Positions 1-6,435 of a stretch of DNA of 9,930 nt are shown here, piece after piece. The stretch is from Prevotellaceae bacterium. Lineage in GTDB: Bacteria > Bacteroidota > Bacteroidia > Bacteroidales > Paludibacteraceae. Both the position numbers and the translations under genes were made by a program. The stretch's first letter is position 1, and each line of letters starts with the position of its first letter. Location: positions 1 to 9,930 of the forward strand of contig JAISXJ010000041.1 of assembly GCA_031270565.1 (NCBI GenBank), in the 5' to 3' direction. The notes beneath the pieces were generated by a model. That model searched no databases and was not told the origin of the DNA. It saw only the letters and a program-made list of their open reading frames with translations.

Positions 1-19
1 AACGATTTTTATTTGATTC

Positions 20-39
20 ACAATTTAAATATTACTGTT
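20..39 (+). promoter_or_regulatory. Conserved translation-initiation region of surface-protein family
   Basis: The 20 bases before the ATG are AT-rich, lack a Shine-Dalgarno sequence and match 18 of 20 bases at 6765-6784, the same position before the other surface-protein gene. This supports the ATG at 40 and suggests that the 5' untranslated region travels with the signal-peptide segment. Confidence 0.6.
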
Positions 40-1482
40 ATGAAAACTAATCTTTTTCTTTTCGCTGCGCTCGTGGCAGCATTTTTAAGCGTCTCTTCCT
101 TTTCTGCGGCGCAGGTAACTATTGGCGGCAGTGATGCACCTAAGGCAGGGACTATCCTTGATTTGAACAGCACAACCAAAGGCGGGCTGTTACTCTCGAA
201 TGTGGAGCTGAAGGCTGTAAATGTCATTCCCGCTTCTTTTCCAAATGCAAGCGCTATTACTGATGACGCCCATAAACAGGCGCTGGCAGGCGCTATGGTC
301 TGGAATACGAATGACGAATTCCCAATAAATGGCGACGGAATCTACATCTGGGACGGCAACAAATGGAATTATATCGGCGGCAGCGACGGCGTCTGTATTC
401 CTACAGGTAGCGGTACGTTTACCGGTAAGTTCTGCTTTGACATTGCCACCGGCAATGACGGCATAAACGGTTGCGGCACGACAGCTGTCCGTATCTTCCA
501 GAAGACCGTGTTTACTGACCGCACGTCTCAGGACGGCGTTAGTGCGGCTCCCTATTCCGGCGTGCAGGTATACACGTTTACTCCTTCCGGTACGGTAAAC
601 AATGTTCGCTTTGGGTTCATCGAAGCCGTCGGCGCCGGAAAGATTGTTGAAAGTATTATGCCGGTTACAGATTATAGCAGTAACGGTATCAGCACTGCCT
701 GCAAGGTAACGGTAAATTACAAATCGTCGCTGCAAAACGACCTGTCAGGTCTTACCCGCGACACAGGCTTAAAACTCAAACTGTATGTCATTTATAATGA
801 CGGCAACGCCGACAGAGCCATTGAACTGAACATATCGCTTCAGGATTGTGCATGTTGCGGGGCGTATGTGGCGAGCGGAGTATGGAAAACATTCATGTGT
901 CACAACCTTGGCGCTAATGAAGGGGCTGACCCGTTTACGATTTCGAGGGATATTCACGGGGCAATGTATAAATGGGGTACGAGTGTAGTGGCGTTATCTG
1001 CAGTTGAAAATTTTGCAACGAGCGATGAAATAACAGATTCCAATTATCCGCCTGCCTGGGCAAACAGAGGCGGTACGGTACCGACCGGTTGGAACATAAA
1101 CTGGGACATGGATAATAAGAATCCCTGCCCTTCCGGTTGGCGCGTTCCTACAATTGAAGAATGGCAAGGCGTGCTTGACAATAACACCATATACCGCACT
1201 GCTGACGGTGGCACGAGCTGGAGCACAAGCACTTCACTAACCTGGACTACGGGCGAAGAAGACACCGGTATTAAATTCGGCGACGCATTGGTTTTGCCCG
1301 CTGCCGGCGTCCGGTTCTACACCAATGGCTTGTTGAACAACCGTGGCGACCACGGCTGCTACTGGAGCTCTACCGCTAGCACAAGTTCCAGTCGCCGCAT
1401 ATACTTCATCAGCAGTGACCAGAGCACGAACGACTTCACCAATCGGTCGTACGGCTTTAGTGTGCGTTGCATTTCAGAATAA
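40..1482 (+). CDS. Secreted protein with C-terminal FISUMP domain
   Basis: A 480-residue exported protein of unknown function. The start is placed at the ATG at 40, not the in-frame TTG at 13, because MKTNLFLFAALVAAFLSVSS is then a clean signal peptide (Lys3, hydrophobic core, cleavage probably near Ala24) and because it aligns with the start of the paralogue at 6785. Residues 25-42 (AQVTIGGSDAPKAGTILDL) are the N-terminal motif common on Bacteroidales surface proteins. Residues about 115-275 are a beta-rich region with scattered cysteines ending in a CAC C cluster (270-273). Residues about 282-479 match the FISUMP pattern (TIGR02145): VWKTFMCHNLGA, GAMYKWG, NPCPSGWRVPTIEEW (361-375), LVLPAAGVR, YWSST and a final YGFSVRCI. 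FISUMP domains are widespread in extracellular proteins but have no settled biochemical role. No T9SS-type sorting tail is evident. Its promoter lies before the window. Family call is secure; function is unknown. Confidence 0.9.
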   Translation: MKTNLFLFAALVAAFLSVSSFSAAQVTIGGSDAPKAGTILDLNSTTKGGLLLSNVELKAVNVIPASFPNASAITDDAHKQALAGAMVWNTNDEFPINGDGIYIWDGNKWNYIGGSDGVCIPTGSGTFTGKFCFDIATGNDGINGCGTTAVRIFQKTVFTDRTSQDGVSAAPYSGVQVYTFTPSGTVNNVRFGFIEAVGAGKIVESIMPVTDYSSNGISTACKVTVNYKSSLQNDLSGLTRDTGLKLKLYVIYNDGNADRAIELNISLQDCACCGAYVASGVWKTFMCHNLGANEGADPFTISRDIHGAMYKWGTSVVALSAVENFATSDEITDSNYPPAWANRGGTVPTGWNINWDMDNKNPCPSGWRVPTIEEWQGVLDNNTIYRTADGGTSWSTSTSLTWTTGEEDTGIKFGDALVLPAAGVRFYTNGLLNNRGDHGCYWSSTASTSSSRRIYFISSDQSTNDFTNRSYGFSVRCISE

Positions 1483-1503
1483 AAGCGACCGCCAAAGCAA
1501 ACA

Positions 1504-1529
1504 AAAAGCCCCCGTTGCAAGGGGCTTTT
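1504..1529. terminator. Bidirectional intrinsic terminator between convergent genes
   Basis: AAAAGCCCC (1504-1512) pairs perfectly with GGGGCTTTT (1521-1529) around an 8-base loop. It has a T run on the plus side and an A run on the minus side. It lies 21 bases after the FISUMP gene stop and 31 bases beyond the stop of the minus-strand EF-G2 gene, so it can serve both. Confidence 0.85.
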
Positions 1530-1560
1530 ACTGTTTCTGATAGCATTATTAAATACGCAA

Positions 1561-3723
1561 TCAGTCTTTATCCTGCTGCGAGGCTTCGTACTCTTTAAGC
1601 AGCTTGTCCTGTACATCAACGGGACAAAGCTCGTATGAAGCAAACTTCATAGTGAACGAGGCACGTCCCCCCGACAGCGAACTGAGCGAAGTTGAGTAGC
1701 TCGACAGCTCTTTCAACGGCACTTTGGCTTGCAGATGTTCAAAGCCACGCTCGCTGTTCATGCCCATAATCATACCTCTCCGTCCCTGCAAATCGCTCAT
1801 CACATCACCCATACGGTCGCTTGGCACCAAAACATCTATATCGTAAATCGGTTCAAGCAATTTGGGGGCAGCCTCTTTAAAGGCTTGTGCAAAGGCGTTA
1901 CGTCCTGCCAGACGAAATGAGATTTCGTTTGAGTCAACCGGATGCATTTTGCCGTCGTAAACAATCACCCGCACATCACGGGCGTATGATCCGGTAAGCG
2001 GCCCCTGCTCCATTCTGTCCATAATCCCTTTAAGGATTGCCGGCAGGAAACGAGTATCAATCGATCCTCCTACAATACTGTTGATGAAAATCAGTTTGCC
2101 GCCCCAGTCAAGATTAATCTCCTGCGTGTCGCGTACACTGATTTTAAATTCCTGATTGCCGAATTTATATACCTCAGGCGTAGGCATTCCCTCGACATAA
2201 GGCTCAACGATAAGATGCACCTCTCCAAACTGTCCAGCCCCGCCGGACTGTTTTTTGTGTCGATAATCGGCACGTGCCGACCTTGTGATGGTTTCACGGT
2301 ATGGAATACGCGGTTCGAGATATTCTACCGGCAGTTTTTCATTATTTTCCAGTCGCCATTTGAGCGTACGTAAGTGAAATTCGCCCTGTCCGTGCAGGAT
2401 GGTCTGGCGCAACTCTTTGGACTGTTCAATAATCCACGTCGGGTCTTCTTCGTGCATCCGTGTAAGCAGTTCGCTCAGCTTTTCGTCTTCGCCGTCGCTG
2501 ACAGCTTTGATGGCACGGCGATATTTTGGCGCCGGATAGTTTATGGCGGGGAATATCCAGTCGCACCCCTTGCCGTTGATGGTGTTGCCGGTACGTGTAT
2601 CTTTGAGTTTTACAACTGCCCCTATGTCTCCGGCAACAAGTTCTTCCACTTTATTGCGAATCTGTCCCGACACGCAAAACAGCTGGCTAAACCGTTCTTT
2701 TGCACCGTTGCGGCTGGTATTGGTCAGGTCATCTCCCTCGTGGATTTTTCCCGACATCACCCTGAAATAATAGACTTCGCCGATATGAGGCTCAACACTT
2801 GTTTTGAAAACAAAAAGGCTTGTTGGTCCGTTGGAGTCAGGGGCAACTTCTACGCCCGACGTGGTAATGGCTTTGGGGCTATCGCTAACGAAAGGCACCA
2901 CATTACCCAAAAATTCCATCAACCGGCGTACGCCCATAGAACGTCCCGAGCAGACGCAGAACAACGGGAAGATGCCGCGCGTAACCAATCCCTTGCGGAT
3001 GCCGATGCGCATATCTTCTTCATCAAGAGACCCCTGGTCGAAAAACTTTTCCATCAGCGTTTCGTCATTTTCGGCGGCAGCTTCTATCAAGATATTGTGC
3101 AGGTCTTCCGCTTTTGCCTTTTCAGCTTCGGGAATATCCAGAATCTCCGGTGCGCCACCCTCAGGCTTCCAACGATACATCTTCATTTTCAGGACATCAA
3201 TAACGGCATTAAAATCCACGCCCACATTGACAGGATACTGAATTAACGCCACTTTGGAGCCAAAACTTTCGCGCAATTGCTCCACCAGTTTGTCGAAATC
3301 CGATTTTTCGGTGTCCAACTGGTTAGCGACAAAAATCACGGGCTTGCCGGCTTTTTCGGTGTAGCGGAAATGGTTTTGCGTGCCTACCTCGACGCCATAC
3401 TGCGTGTTGAGCAAAATCACAGCCTGATCGGTTACGGTCATGGCGGAGATAGCGCCGCCGATGAAATCATCCGAGCCGGGGCAATCAATGATGTTCAATT
3501 TTTTGTCAAGCCATTCAACGTGCACGACGGTTGAAAAAACCGAATAACCATACTCCTGCTCTACGGGAAAATAGTCGGCAGCAGTATTCTTTCCGGCTAT
3601 TGTTCCTCTACGTTTTATAACGCCACTTTCATAGAGCATTGCTTCTATCAAAGAGGTTTTTCCTGAGCCTGAACTGCCCAACAATGAAATGTTTTTAATC
3701 TCATTTGCTTGATATACTTTCAT
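1561..3723 (-). CDS. fusA2: Elongation factor G paralogue, EF-G2 type
   Basis: A 720-residue cytoplasmic translation factor with the full EF-G order: G domain (about 1-285), domain II (about 300-385), III (about 400-470), IV (about 472-630) and V (about 630-705). The P-loop GSSGSGKT (16-23) is intact, but other G motifs differ from canonical EF-G: EQERGITI is EQEYGYSV (55-62), DTPGH is DCPGS (80-84, catalytic His replaced by Ser84) and NKxD is NQLD (134-137). In domain IV, 45 residues separate GQFG (497-500) from FINSIVGG, against 19 in E. coli EF-G, a 26-residue insertion. Bacteroides thetaiotaomicron EF-G2 is reported to translocate without GTP hydrolysis, to support gut colonisation and to owe this to a unique 26-residue region. 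The match suggests the same type, which is inference. The domain IV motif DGKMHPVDSNE is retained, so ribosome binding is likely preserved. The gene stands alone, divergent from aroQ; the canonical fusA must lie elsewhere. Confidence 0.93.
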   Translation of the reverse strand: MKVYQANEIKNISLLGSSGSGKTSLIEAMLYESGVIKRRGTIAGKNTAADYFPVEQEYGYSVFSTVVHVEWLDKKLNIIDCPGSDDFIGGAISAMTVTDQAVILLNTQYGVEVGTQNHFRYTEKAGKPVIFVANQLDTEKSDFDKLVEQLRESFGSKVALIQYPVNVGVDFNAVIDVLKMKMYRWKPEGGAPEILDIPEAEKAKAEDLHNILIEAAAENDETLMEKFFDQGSLDEEDMRIGIRKGLVTRGIFPLFCVCSGRSMGVRRLMEFLGNVVPFVSDSPKAITTSGVEVAPDSNGPTSLFVFKTSVEPHIGEVYYFRVMSGKIHEGDDLTNTSRNGAKERFSQLFCVSGQIRNKVEELVAGDIGAVVKLKDTRTGNTINGKGCDWIFPAINYPAPKYRRAIKAVSDGEDEKLSELLTRMHEEDPTWIIEQSKELRQTILHGQGEFHLRTLKWRLENNEKLPVEYLEPRIPYRETITRSARADYRHKKQSGGAGQFGEVHLIVEPYVEGMPTPEVYKFGNQEFKISVRDTQEINLDWGGKLIFINSIVGGSIDTRFLPAILKGIMDRMEQGPLTGSYARDVRVIVYDGKMHPVDSNEISFRLAGRNAFAQAFKEAAPKLLEPIYDIDVLVPSDRMGDVMSDLQGRRGMIMGMNSERGFEHLQAKVPLKELSSYSTSLSSLSGGRASFTMKFASYELCPVDVQDKLLKEYEASQQDKD

Positions 3724-3778
3724 AAAATAATAGGTATTAAATATTTATAGAGTAAATAATTGCTGCTTTTTTGCCGTC

Positions 3779-3786
3779 GCAAGATA
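3779..3786 (-). promoter_or_regulatory. Possible -7 element for the EF-G2 gene
   Basis: Read on the minus strand this is TATCTTGC followed by GACGGC, close to the TATCTTTGCaCCG form seen at 6440 but one T short. It sits 55 bases upstream of the EF-G2 ATG. No convincing -33 TTTG was found, so this is tentative. Confidence 0.3.
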
Positions 3787-3919
3787 CGCATAAATAATGA
3801 GATTTTTATTTATTTAAATATGTGGCTAATTCCTTGTTTGAGGTGCTATAATATAAAGTGAATAATGAATAGTGAATAACGAATAGTTATTAGTTTGTAG
3901 TTATTAGAGTGTAGTTAGT

Positions 3920-4044
3920 AGTCCTGACAAGGCAGGACTTTTTATCACTTGTCGCACCTTTCAGGTGCAGGTTCGCGAGGCGACTTTTTCCGCAAACTGC
4001 GCTATCGCTTGTATGCGGTTATGAAAATTCTGCCTTGCAGGCAG
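3920..4044. other. Series of four hairpins in the repeat core
   Basis: Four inverted repeats occur within 125 bases. AGTCCTG (3920-3926) pairs with CAGGACT (3933-3939) and is followed by T's. GTCGC (3951-3955) pairs with GCGAC (3980-3984), enclosing GCACCT ttc AGGTGC (3954-3968, sharing bases), and is followed by TTTTT. CCGCA (3990-3994) pairs with TGCGG (4014-4018). CTGCCT tgc AGGCAG spans 4030-4044. The stems are exact, but no gene upstream on either strand needs a terminator here. Confidence 0.55.
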
Positions 4045-4054
4045 TGACACAGCT

Positions 4055-4073
4055 ATCAGTTTTCAGTTGTCAG
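4055..4073 (+). repeat. Short tandem CAGTTKT repeat
   Basis: The stretch atCAGTTTTCAGTTGTCAG contains a 7-base unit repeated about two and a half times. It looks like a typical intergenic low-complexity repeat. Confidence 0.45.
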
Positions 4074-4086
4074 AAAAAAAGTAATT

Positions 4087-4117
4087 TAGCCACAGATTAC
4101 ACGGAACTACACGGAAG
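4087..4117 (+). repeat. ATTACACGGA-type tandem repeat
   Basis: TAGCCACAG is followed by ATTACACGGA and then ACTACACGGA, two near-identical 10-base units. CCACAGATTACAC-type motifs recur between genes of many bacteria. No function is known to me. Confidence 0.45.
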
Positions 4118-4214
4118 AGACTAAACTCTAAACTCTACAAAAATATTCATTATTCACTATTTTTTTGCTATTTTTGTCGTGCCATAAAAAAAGATTTAGC
4201 CATAGAAAGCATTA

Positions 4215-4248
4215 TTTGAAAGTGTCTGGAAAAAATCATGTACATTTG
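4215..4248 (+). promoter_or_regulatory. Bacteroidota-type promoter for aroQ-bcp-recA
   Basis: TACATTTG (4241-4248) is an exact TAnnTTTG -7 element, and TTTG (4215-4218) upstream fits the -33 element with a 22-base spacer, slightly long. The ATG of aroQ follows 24 bases after the -7, giving a short leader. A weaker alternative, TATTTTTG, lies at 4169-4176. Confidence 0.6.
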
Positions 4249-4272
4249 CAGAAAATTAATTCAGACGTCGGT

Positions 4273-4701
4273 ATGCAATTCGTTATTATCAATGGTCCCA
4301 ATCTTAATCTGCTTGGTACTCGGGAACCTCATCTTTATGGACATCAAACGTTTGAGAGCTGTCTGCAAGAGTTGAGAGAACGTTACGAAAGCGTAACGTT
4401 TGACTATTATCAGTCGAACAGCGAAGGGGCTATCATTGATAAAATTCAGGAAGTTGGTTTTTCTGTCGATGGCATTATTCTTAATGCTGCGGGTTATTCG
4501 CATACTTCGGTGGCTATTGCCGATTCGGTGTCGGCGATAACCGCGCCTGTGGTGGAGGTGCATATCTCACAAATATTTCGCAGGGAAGTTGAGAGACATA
4601 CCTCGCTGCTTTCAGCGGCAGTAACGGGTACGATAGCCGGCTTTGGGCTGGATTCCTATCGTCTGGCTGTGGAAGCACTATTGCATTACTGTAACAAATA
4701 G
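4273..4701 (+). CDS. aroQ: Type II 3-dehydroquinate dehydratase (AroQ)
   Basis: AroQ removes water from 3-dehydroquinate to give 3-dehydroshikimate, step three of the shikimate pathway, as a cytoplasmic dodecamer. The 142-residue protein starting at ATG 4273 has the family's normal length and begins MQFVIINGPNLNLLGTREP. In-frame codons upstream (from 4165) are rejected because the promoter core lies inside them and they show no AroQ similarity. Key residues are all present when numbered against H. pylori AroQ with a constant offset of five: Arg17, Tyr22 (catalytic), Asn71, His77 in SHTSVAIAD, Asp84, His97 in VEVHIS, and Arg108. NSEG (49-52) is also conserved. It is the first gene of a probable operon; bcp starts 21 bases after its stop. 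Confidence 0.96.
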   Translation: MQFVIINGPNLNLLGTREPHLYGHQTFESCLQELRERYESVTFDYYQSNSEGAIIDKIQEVGFSVDGIILNAAGYSHTSVAIADSVSAITAPVVEVHISQIFRREVERHTSLLSAAVTGTIAGFGLDSYRLAVEALLHYCNK

Positions 4702-4722
4702 CTTATATTAAATGATTTGTAT

Positions 4723-5178
4723 ATGAAAATAGGAGATAAAATTCCTGAAGTACTGGGCACAGACCAAAATGGAGAGCCATTATTGGCATCCCAGTTTTCG
4801 GGACAGAAACTGGCGCTCTTTTTCTATCCGAAAGACAATACATCGGGCTGTACGGCAGAGGCATGCAATCTGCGCGACAATTATGCAGACCTGCGTAAAG
4901 CCGGATATGCCCTTGTTGGCGTAAGTATTGACAACGACCGTTCGCACAGAAAATTTATTGAAAAACATCAGTTGCCATTCCCGCTCGTTGCCGACACCGA
5001 CAGGCAGCTTGTAGAACTATTTGGCGTCTGGGGTGAGAAAAAACTCTACGGACGTACCTATATGGGGACTTTCCGTACCACATTCATCTTTAATGAAGAG
5101 GGTATTCTTGAGCGTATCATTACCCCTGATGAAATAAATACAGCTGCTCACGCGGCACAAATTTTGAGAACAAACTAA
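4723..5178 (+). CDS. bcp: Thioredoxin-dependent peroxiredoxin (BCP/PrxQ)
   Basis: A cytoplasmic thiol peroxidase that reduces hydrogen peroxide and organic hydroperoxides, recycled by thioredoxin. The 151-residue protein has the thioredoxin fold of the BCP/PrxQ group. FFYPKDNTSGCTAEACNLRD (33-52) carries the peroxidatic Cys43 and, five residues on, the resolving Cys48 of the atypical 2-Cys class, equivalent to E. coli Cys45 and Cys50. Arg118 in GTFRTTFIF is the conserved active-site arginine. The start is the ATG at 4723; a TTG two codons upstream is in frame but gives no better start, and ATG 4712 is out of frame. Linkage of bcp with recA is, to my knowledge, recurrent in Bacteroidales and fits a stress or DNA-maintenance grouping. 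Confidence 0.96.
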   Translation: MKIGDKIPEVLGTDQNGEPLLASQFSGQKLALFFYPKDNTSGCTAEACNLRDNYADLRKAGYALVGVSIDNDRSHRKFIEKHQLPFPLVADTDRQLVELFGVWGEKKLYGRTYMGTFRTTFIFNEEGILERIITPDEINTAAHAAQILRTN

Positions 5179-5186
5179 TATCTCTG
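5179..5186 (+). promoter_or_regulatory. Weak internal promoter candidate before recA
   Basis: TATCTCTG differs by one base from TAnnTTTG and lies 25 bases before the recA ATG, directly after the bcp stop. No properly spaced -33 was found. It could give recA a separate transcript, but the match may be chance. Confidence 0.25.
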
Positions 5187-5211
5187 TGTTAAATTATTAA
5201 TAAGAAAAAAT

Positions 5212-6216
5212 ATGTTAGAAGAACAGAAAAAGCCATCGGTGGAAAAACTCAAAGCCCTCCAGTTAGCAATGGACAAGATTGAGAAGGATCACGGAAAAGG
5301 CGCTATTATGAAACTCGGCGACGAAAAGATTGAGGAAGTGAGCGTAATTCCATCAGGTTCTATCGGGCTGAATGTTGCTTTGGGCGTGGGTGGTTACCCG
5401 CGTGGGCGCGTTACTGAAATTTACGGACCGGAATCAAGCGGAAAGACAACCTTAGCCATTCACGCTATTGCCGAGGCGCAACGGGCGGGCGGTATTGCCG
5501 CCATTATTGACGCCGAACACGCTTTCGATCGTTTTTATGCCGAACATCTTGGCGTGGATGTGGCAAATCTCCTCATTGCTCAACCCGACAGCGGTGAACA
5601 GGCTTTGGAGATATTAGATCAGCTTGTTCGCTCTTCGGCAGTGGATATTGTGGTGGTCGATTCGGTGGCGGCGCTTACGCCAAAGTCGGAACTTGAAGGC
5701 GATATGGGCGAAAACAAAGTGGGATTGCAGGCGCGTTTGATGTCGCAAGCCCTGCGCAAACTCACGGCATTCATCAGCAAAACAAATACCACCTGTATCT
5801 TTATTAACCAGTTACGTGAAAAAATTGGCGTGATGTTCGGCTCTCCCGAGATAACTACGGGAGGTAATGCGCTTAAATTCTACGCTTCGGTGCGGCTGGA
5901 CATACGGCGCATCGGACCGATTAAAGACGGAGATGTTCAGCTCGGCAATCAAACCCGCGTGAAAGTGGTAAAAAATAAGGTTGCCCCGCCGTTTCGCAAG
6001 GCAGAATTTGATATTATGTTTGGCGAAGGCATCTCGCGTTCGGGTGAGTTGATAGACTTGGGCGTAGAGTTGGGTATCATCAAGAAGAGCGGGTCGTGGT
6101 TCAGCTACGGCGATAACAAGCTGGCACAGGGGCGTGATGCCTCCAAGAAATGCATGCTTGATAATCCCGAACTTGCTGCCGAAATCGAAGCAAAAATTAT
6201 AGAGACACTGAAATAG
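5212..6216 (+). CDS. recA: Recombinase RecA
   Basis: RecA forms ATP-dependent filaments on single-stranded DNA, catalyses strand exchange and stimulates LexA-type self-cleavage. The 334-residue protein has every core element: N-terminal polymerisation helix with KALQLAMDKIEKDHGKGAIM (14-33), Walker A GPESSGKT (72-79), catalytic Glu102 in DAEHAFD, Walker B IVVVDS (146-151), loop L1 near PKSELEGDMGE (157-167), loop L2 in MFGSPEITTGGNALKFYAS (208-226), and a C-terminal domain from about 270. It ends in EIEAKIIETLK and is short: E. coli RecA has 353 residues with a strongly acidic tail that damps DNA binding, which is essentially missing here. It is the last gene of the aroQ-bcp-recA group. Its last 15 codons including the stop reappear in altered form at 9608-9652. 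No LexA-box-like operator was recognised upstream. Confidence 0.97.
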   Translation: MLEEQKKPSVEKLKALQLAMDKIEKDHGKGAIMKLGDEKIEEVSVIPSGSIGLNVALGVGGYPRGRVTEIYGPESSGKTTLAIHAIAEAQRAGGIAAIIDAEHAFDRFYAEHLGVDVANLLIAQPDSGEQALEILDQLVRSSAVDIVVVDSVAALTPKSELEGDMGENKVGLQARLMSQALRKLTAFISKTNTTCIFINQLREKIGVMFGSPEITTGGNALKFYASVRLDIRRIGPIKDGDVQLGNQTRVKVVKNKVAPPFRKAEFDIMFGEGISRSGELIDLGVELGIIKKSGSWFSYGDNKLAQGRDASKKCMLDNPELAAEIEAKIIETLK

Positions 6217-6235
6217 CTGTCCGCCTTACAAAACA

Positions 6236-6261
6236 AAAAGCCTCCGGAAACGGGGGCTTTT
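6236..6261 (+). terminator. Intrinsic terminator after recA
   Basis: AAAAGCCTCCG (6236-6246) pairs with CGGGGGCTTTT (6251-6261) around a GAAA loop, with one G-T wobble, ending in a T run 45 bases after the recA stop. Its left arm up to base 6242 is part of the segment copied at 9608-9678; the right arm is not. Confidence 0.88.
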
Positions 6262-6283
6262 CTGTTTAATGAAGAAATTAAGG

Positions 6284-6426
6284 AATGAAGAGTGAAGAAA
6301 TGCACAATAAACGCCGTCAGGCGTTACTCCTCGCACATCTCTCGTTCTCGTTTTTTTATTATTCACTATTCACTATTCACTATTCGTTATTCACTAAAGT
6401 ATTTTTCATTTCTTCATTACTTCATT
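6284..6426. repeat. 143-bp AT-rich element with terminal inverted repeats
   Basis: AATGAAGAGTGAAGAAATG (6284-6302) faces the complement of AATGAAGTAATGAAGAAATG at 6407-6426; the arms match except near one inserted base. Inside are a perfect hairpin AACGCC gtca GGCGTT (6310-6325), a pyrimidine-rich run, and the tandem ATTCACT block at about 6358-6398. That block also occurs, inverted, at 3857-3888. Open frames across it (reading ...LFTIHYSLFT...) are products of the repeat and not genes. Confidence 0.5.
6358..6398 (+). repeat. ATTCACT short tandem repeat
   Basis: A seven-base ATTCACT unit is repeated about four to five times with one variant (ATTCGTT). The same motif appears inverted at 3857-3888 and again directly at 4146-4160, always between genes. 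Confidence 0.7.
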
Positions 6427-6435
6427 ATAAAAAAA

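Larger units (their letters stand above)
3857..4158. repeat. 302-bp repeat cluster bounded by inverted repeats
   Basis: The ends are a perfect 15-base inverted repeat: AGTGAATAATGAATA at 3857-3871 and its complement at 4144-4158. Just inside, TTAGAGTGTAGTTAGTAGT (3904-3922) faces ACTAAACTCTAAACTCTA (about 4121-4138), also roughly inverted. The two arms therefore have mirrored order, as in a large imperfect palindrome. The core carries several hairpins and two tandem motifs. No coding potential was seen. It fills most of the 549-base gap between the divergent EF-G2 and aroQ genes. It could be a MITE-like remnant or a pile-up of intergenic repeats. Confidence 0.55.

Noticed and set aside
2374..3246. 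290-codon plus-strand open frame antisense to EF-G2
   Set aside because: It is the complement of a well-conserved EF-G gene, has no recognisable domain, and overlaps other spurious plus-strand frames in the same region.
3920..3943. Intrinsic terminator in the EF-G2/aroQ gap
   Set aside because: The hairpin and T's look right, but no gene or promoter upstream on the plus strand would need it, so it was described as one of the repeat hairpins.
4165..4272. N-terminal extension of AroQ
   Set aside because: The extra residues do not resemble AroQ, and an exact TAnnTTTG promoter core lies inside them; the ATG at 4273 gives the normal family length.
6358..6398. CRISPR-like repeats
   Set aside because: The seven-base units are directly contiguous with no spacers, and no cas genes are present.
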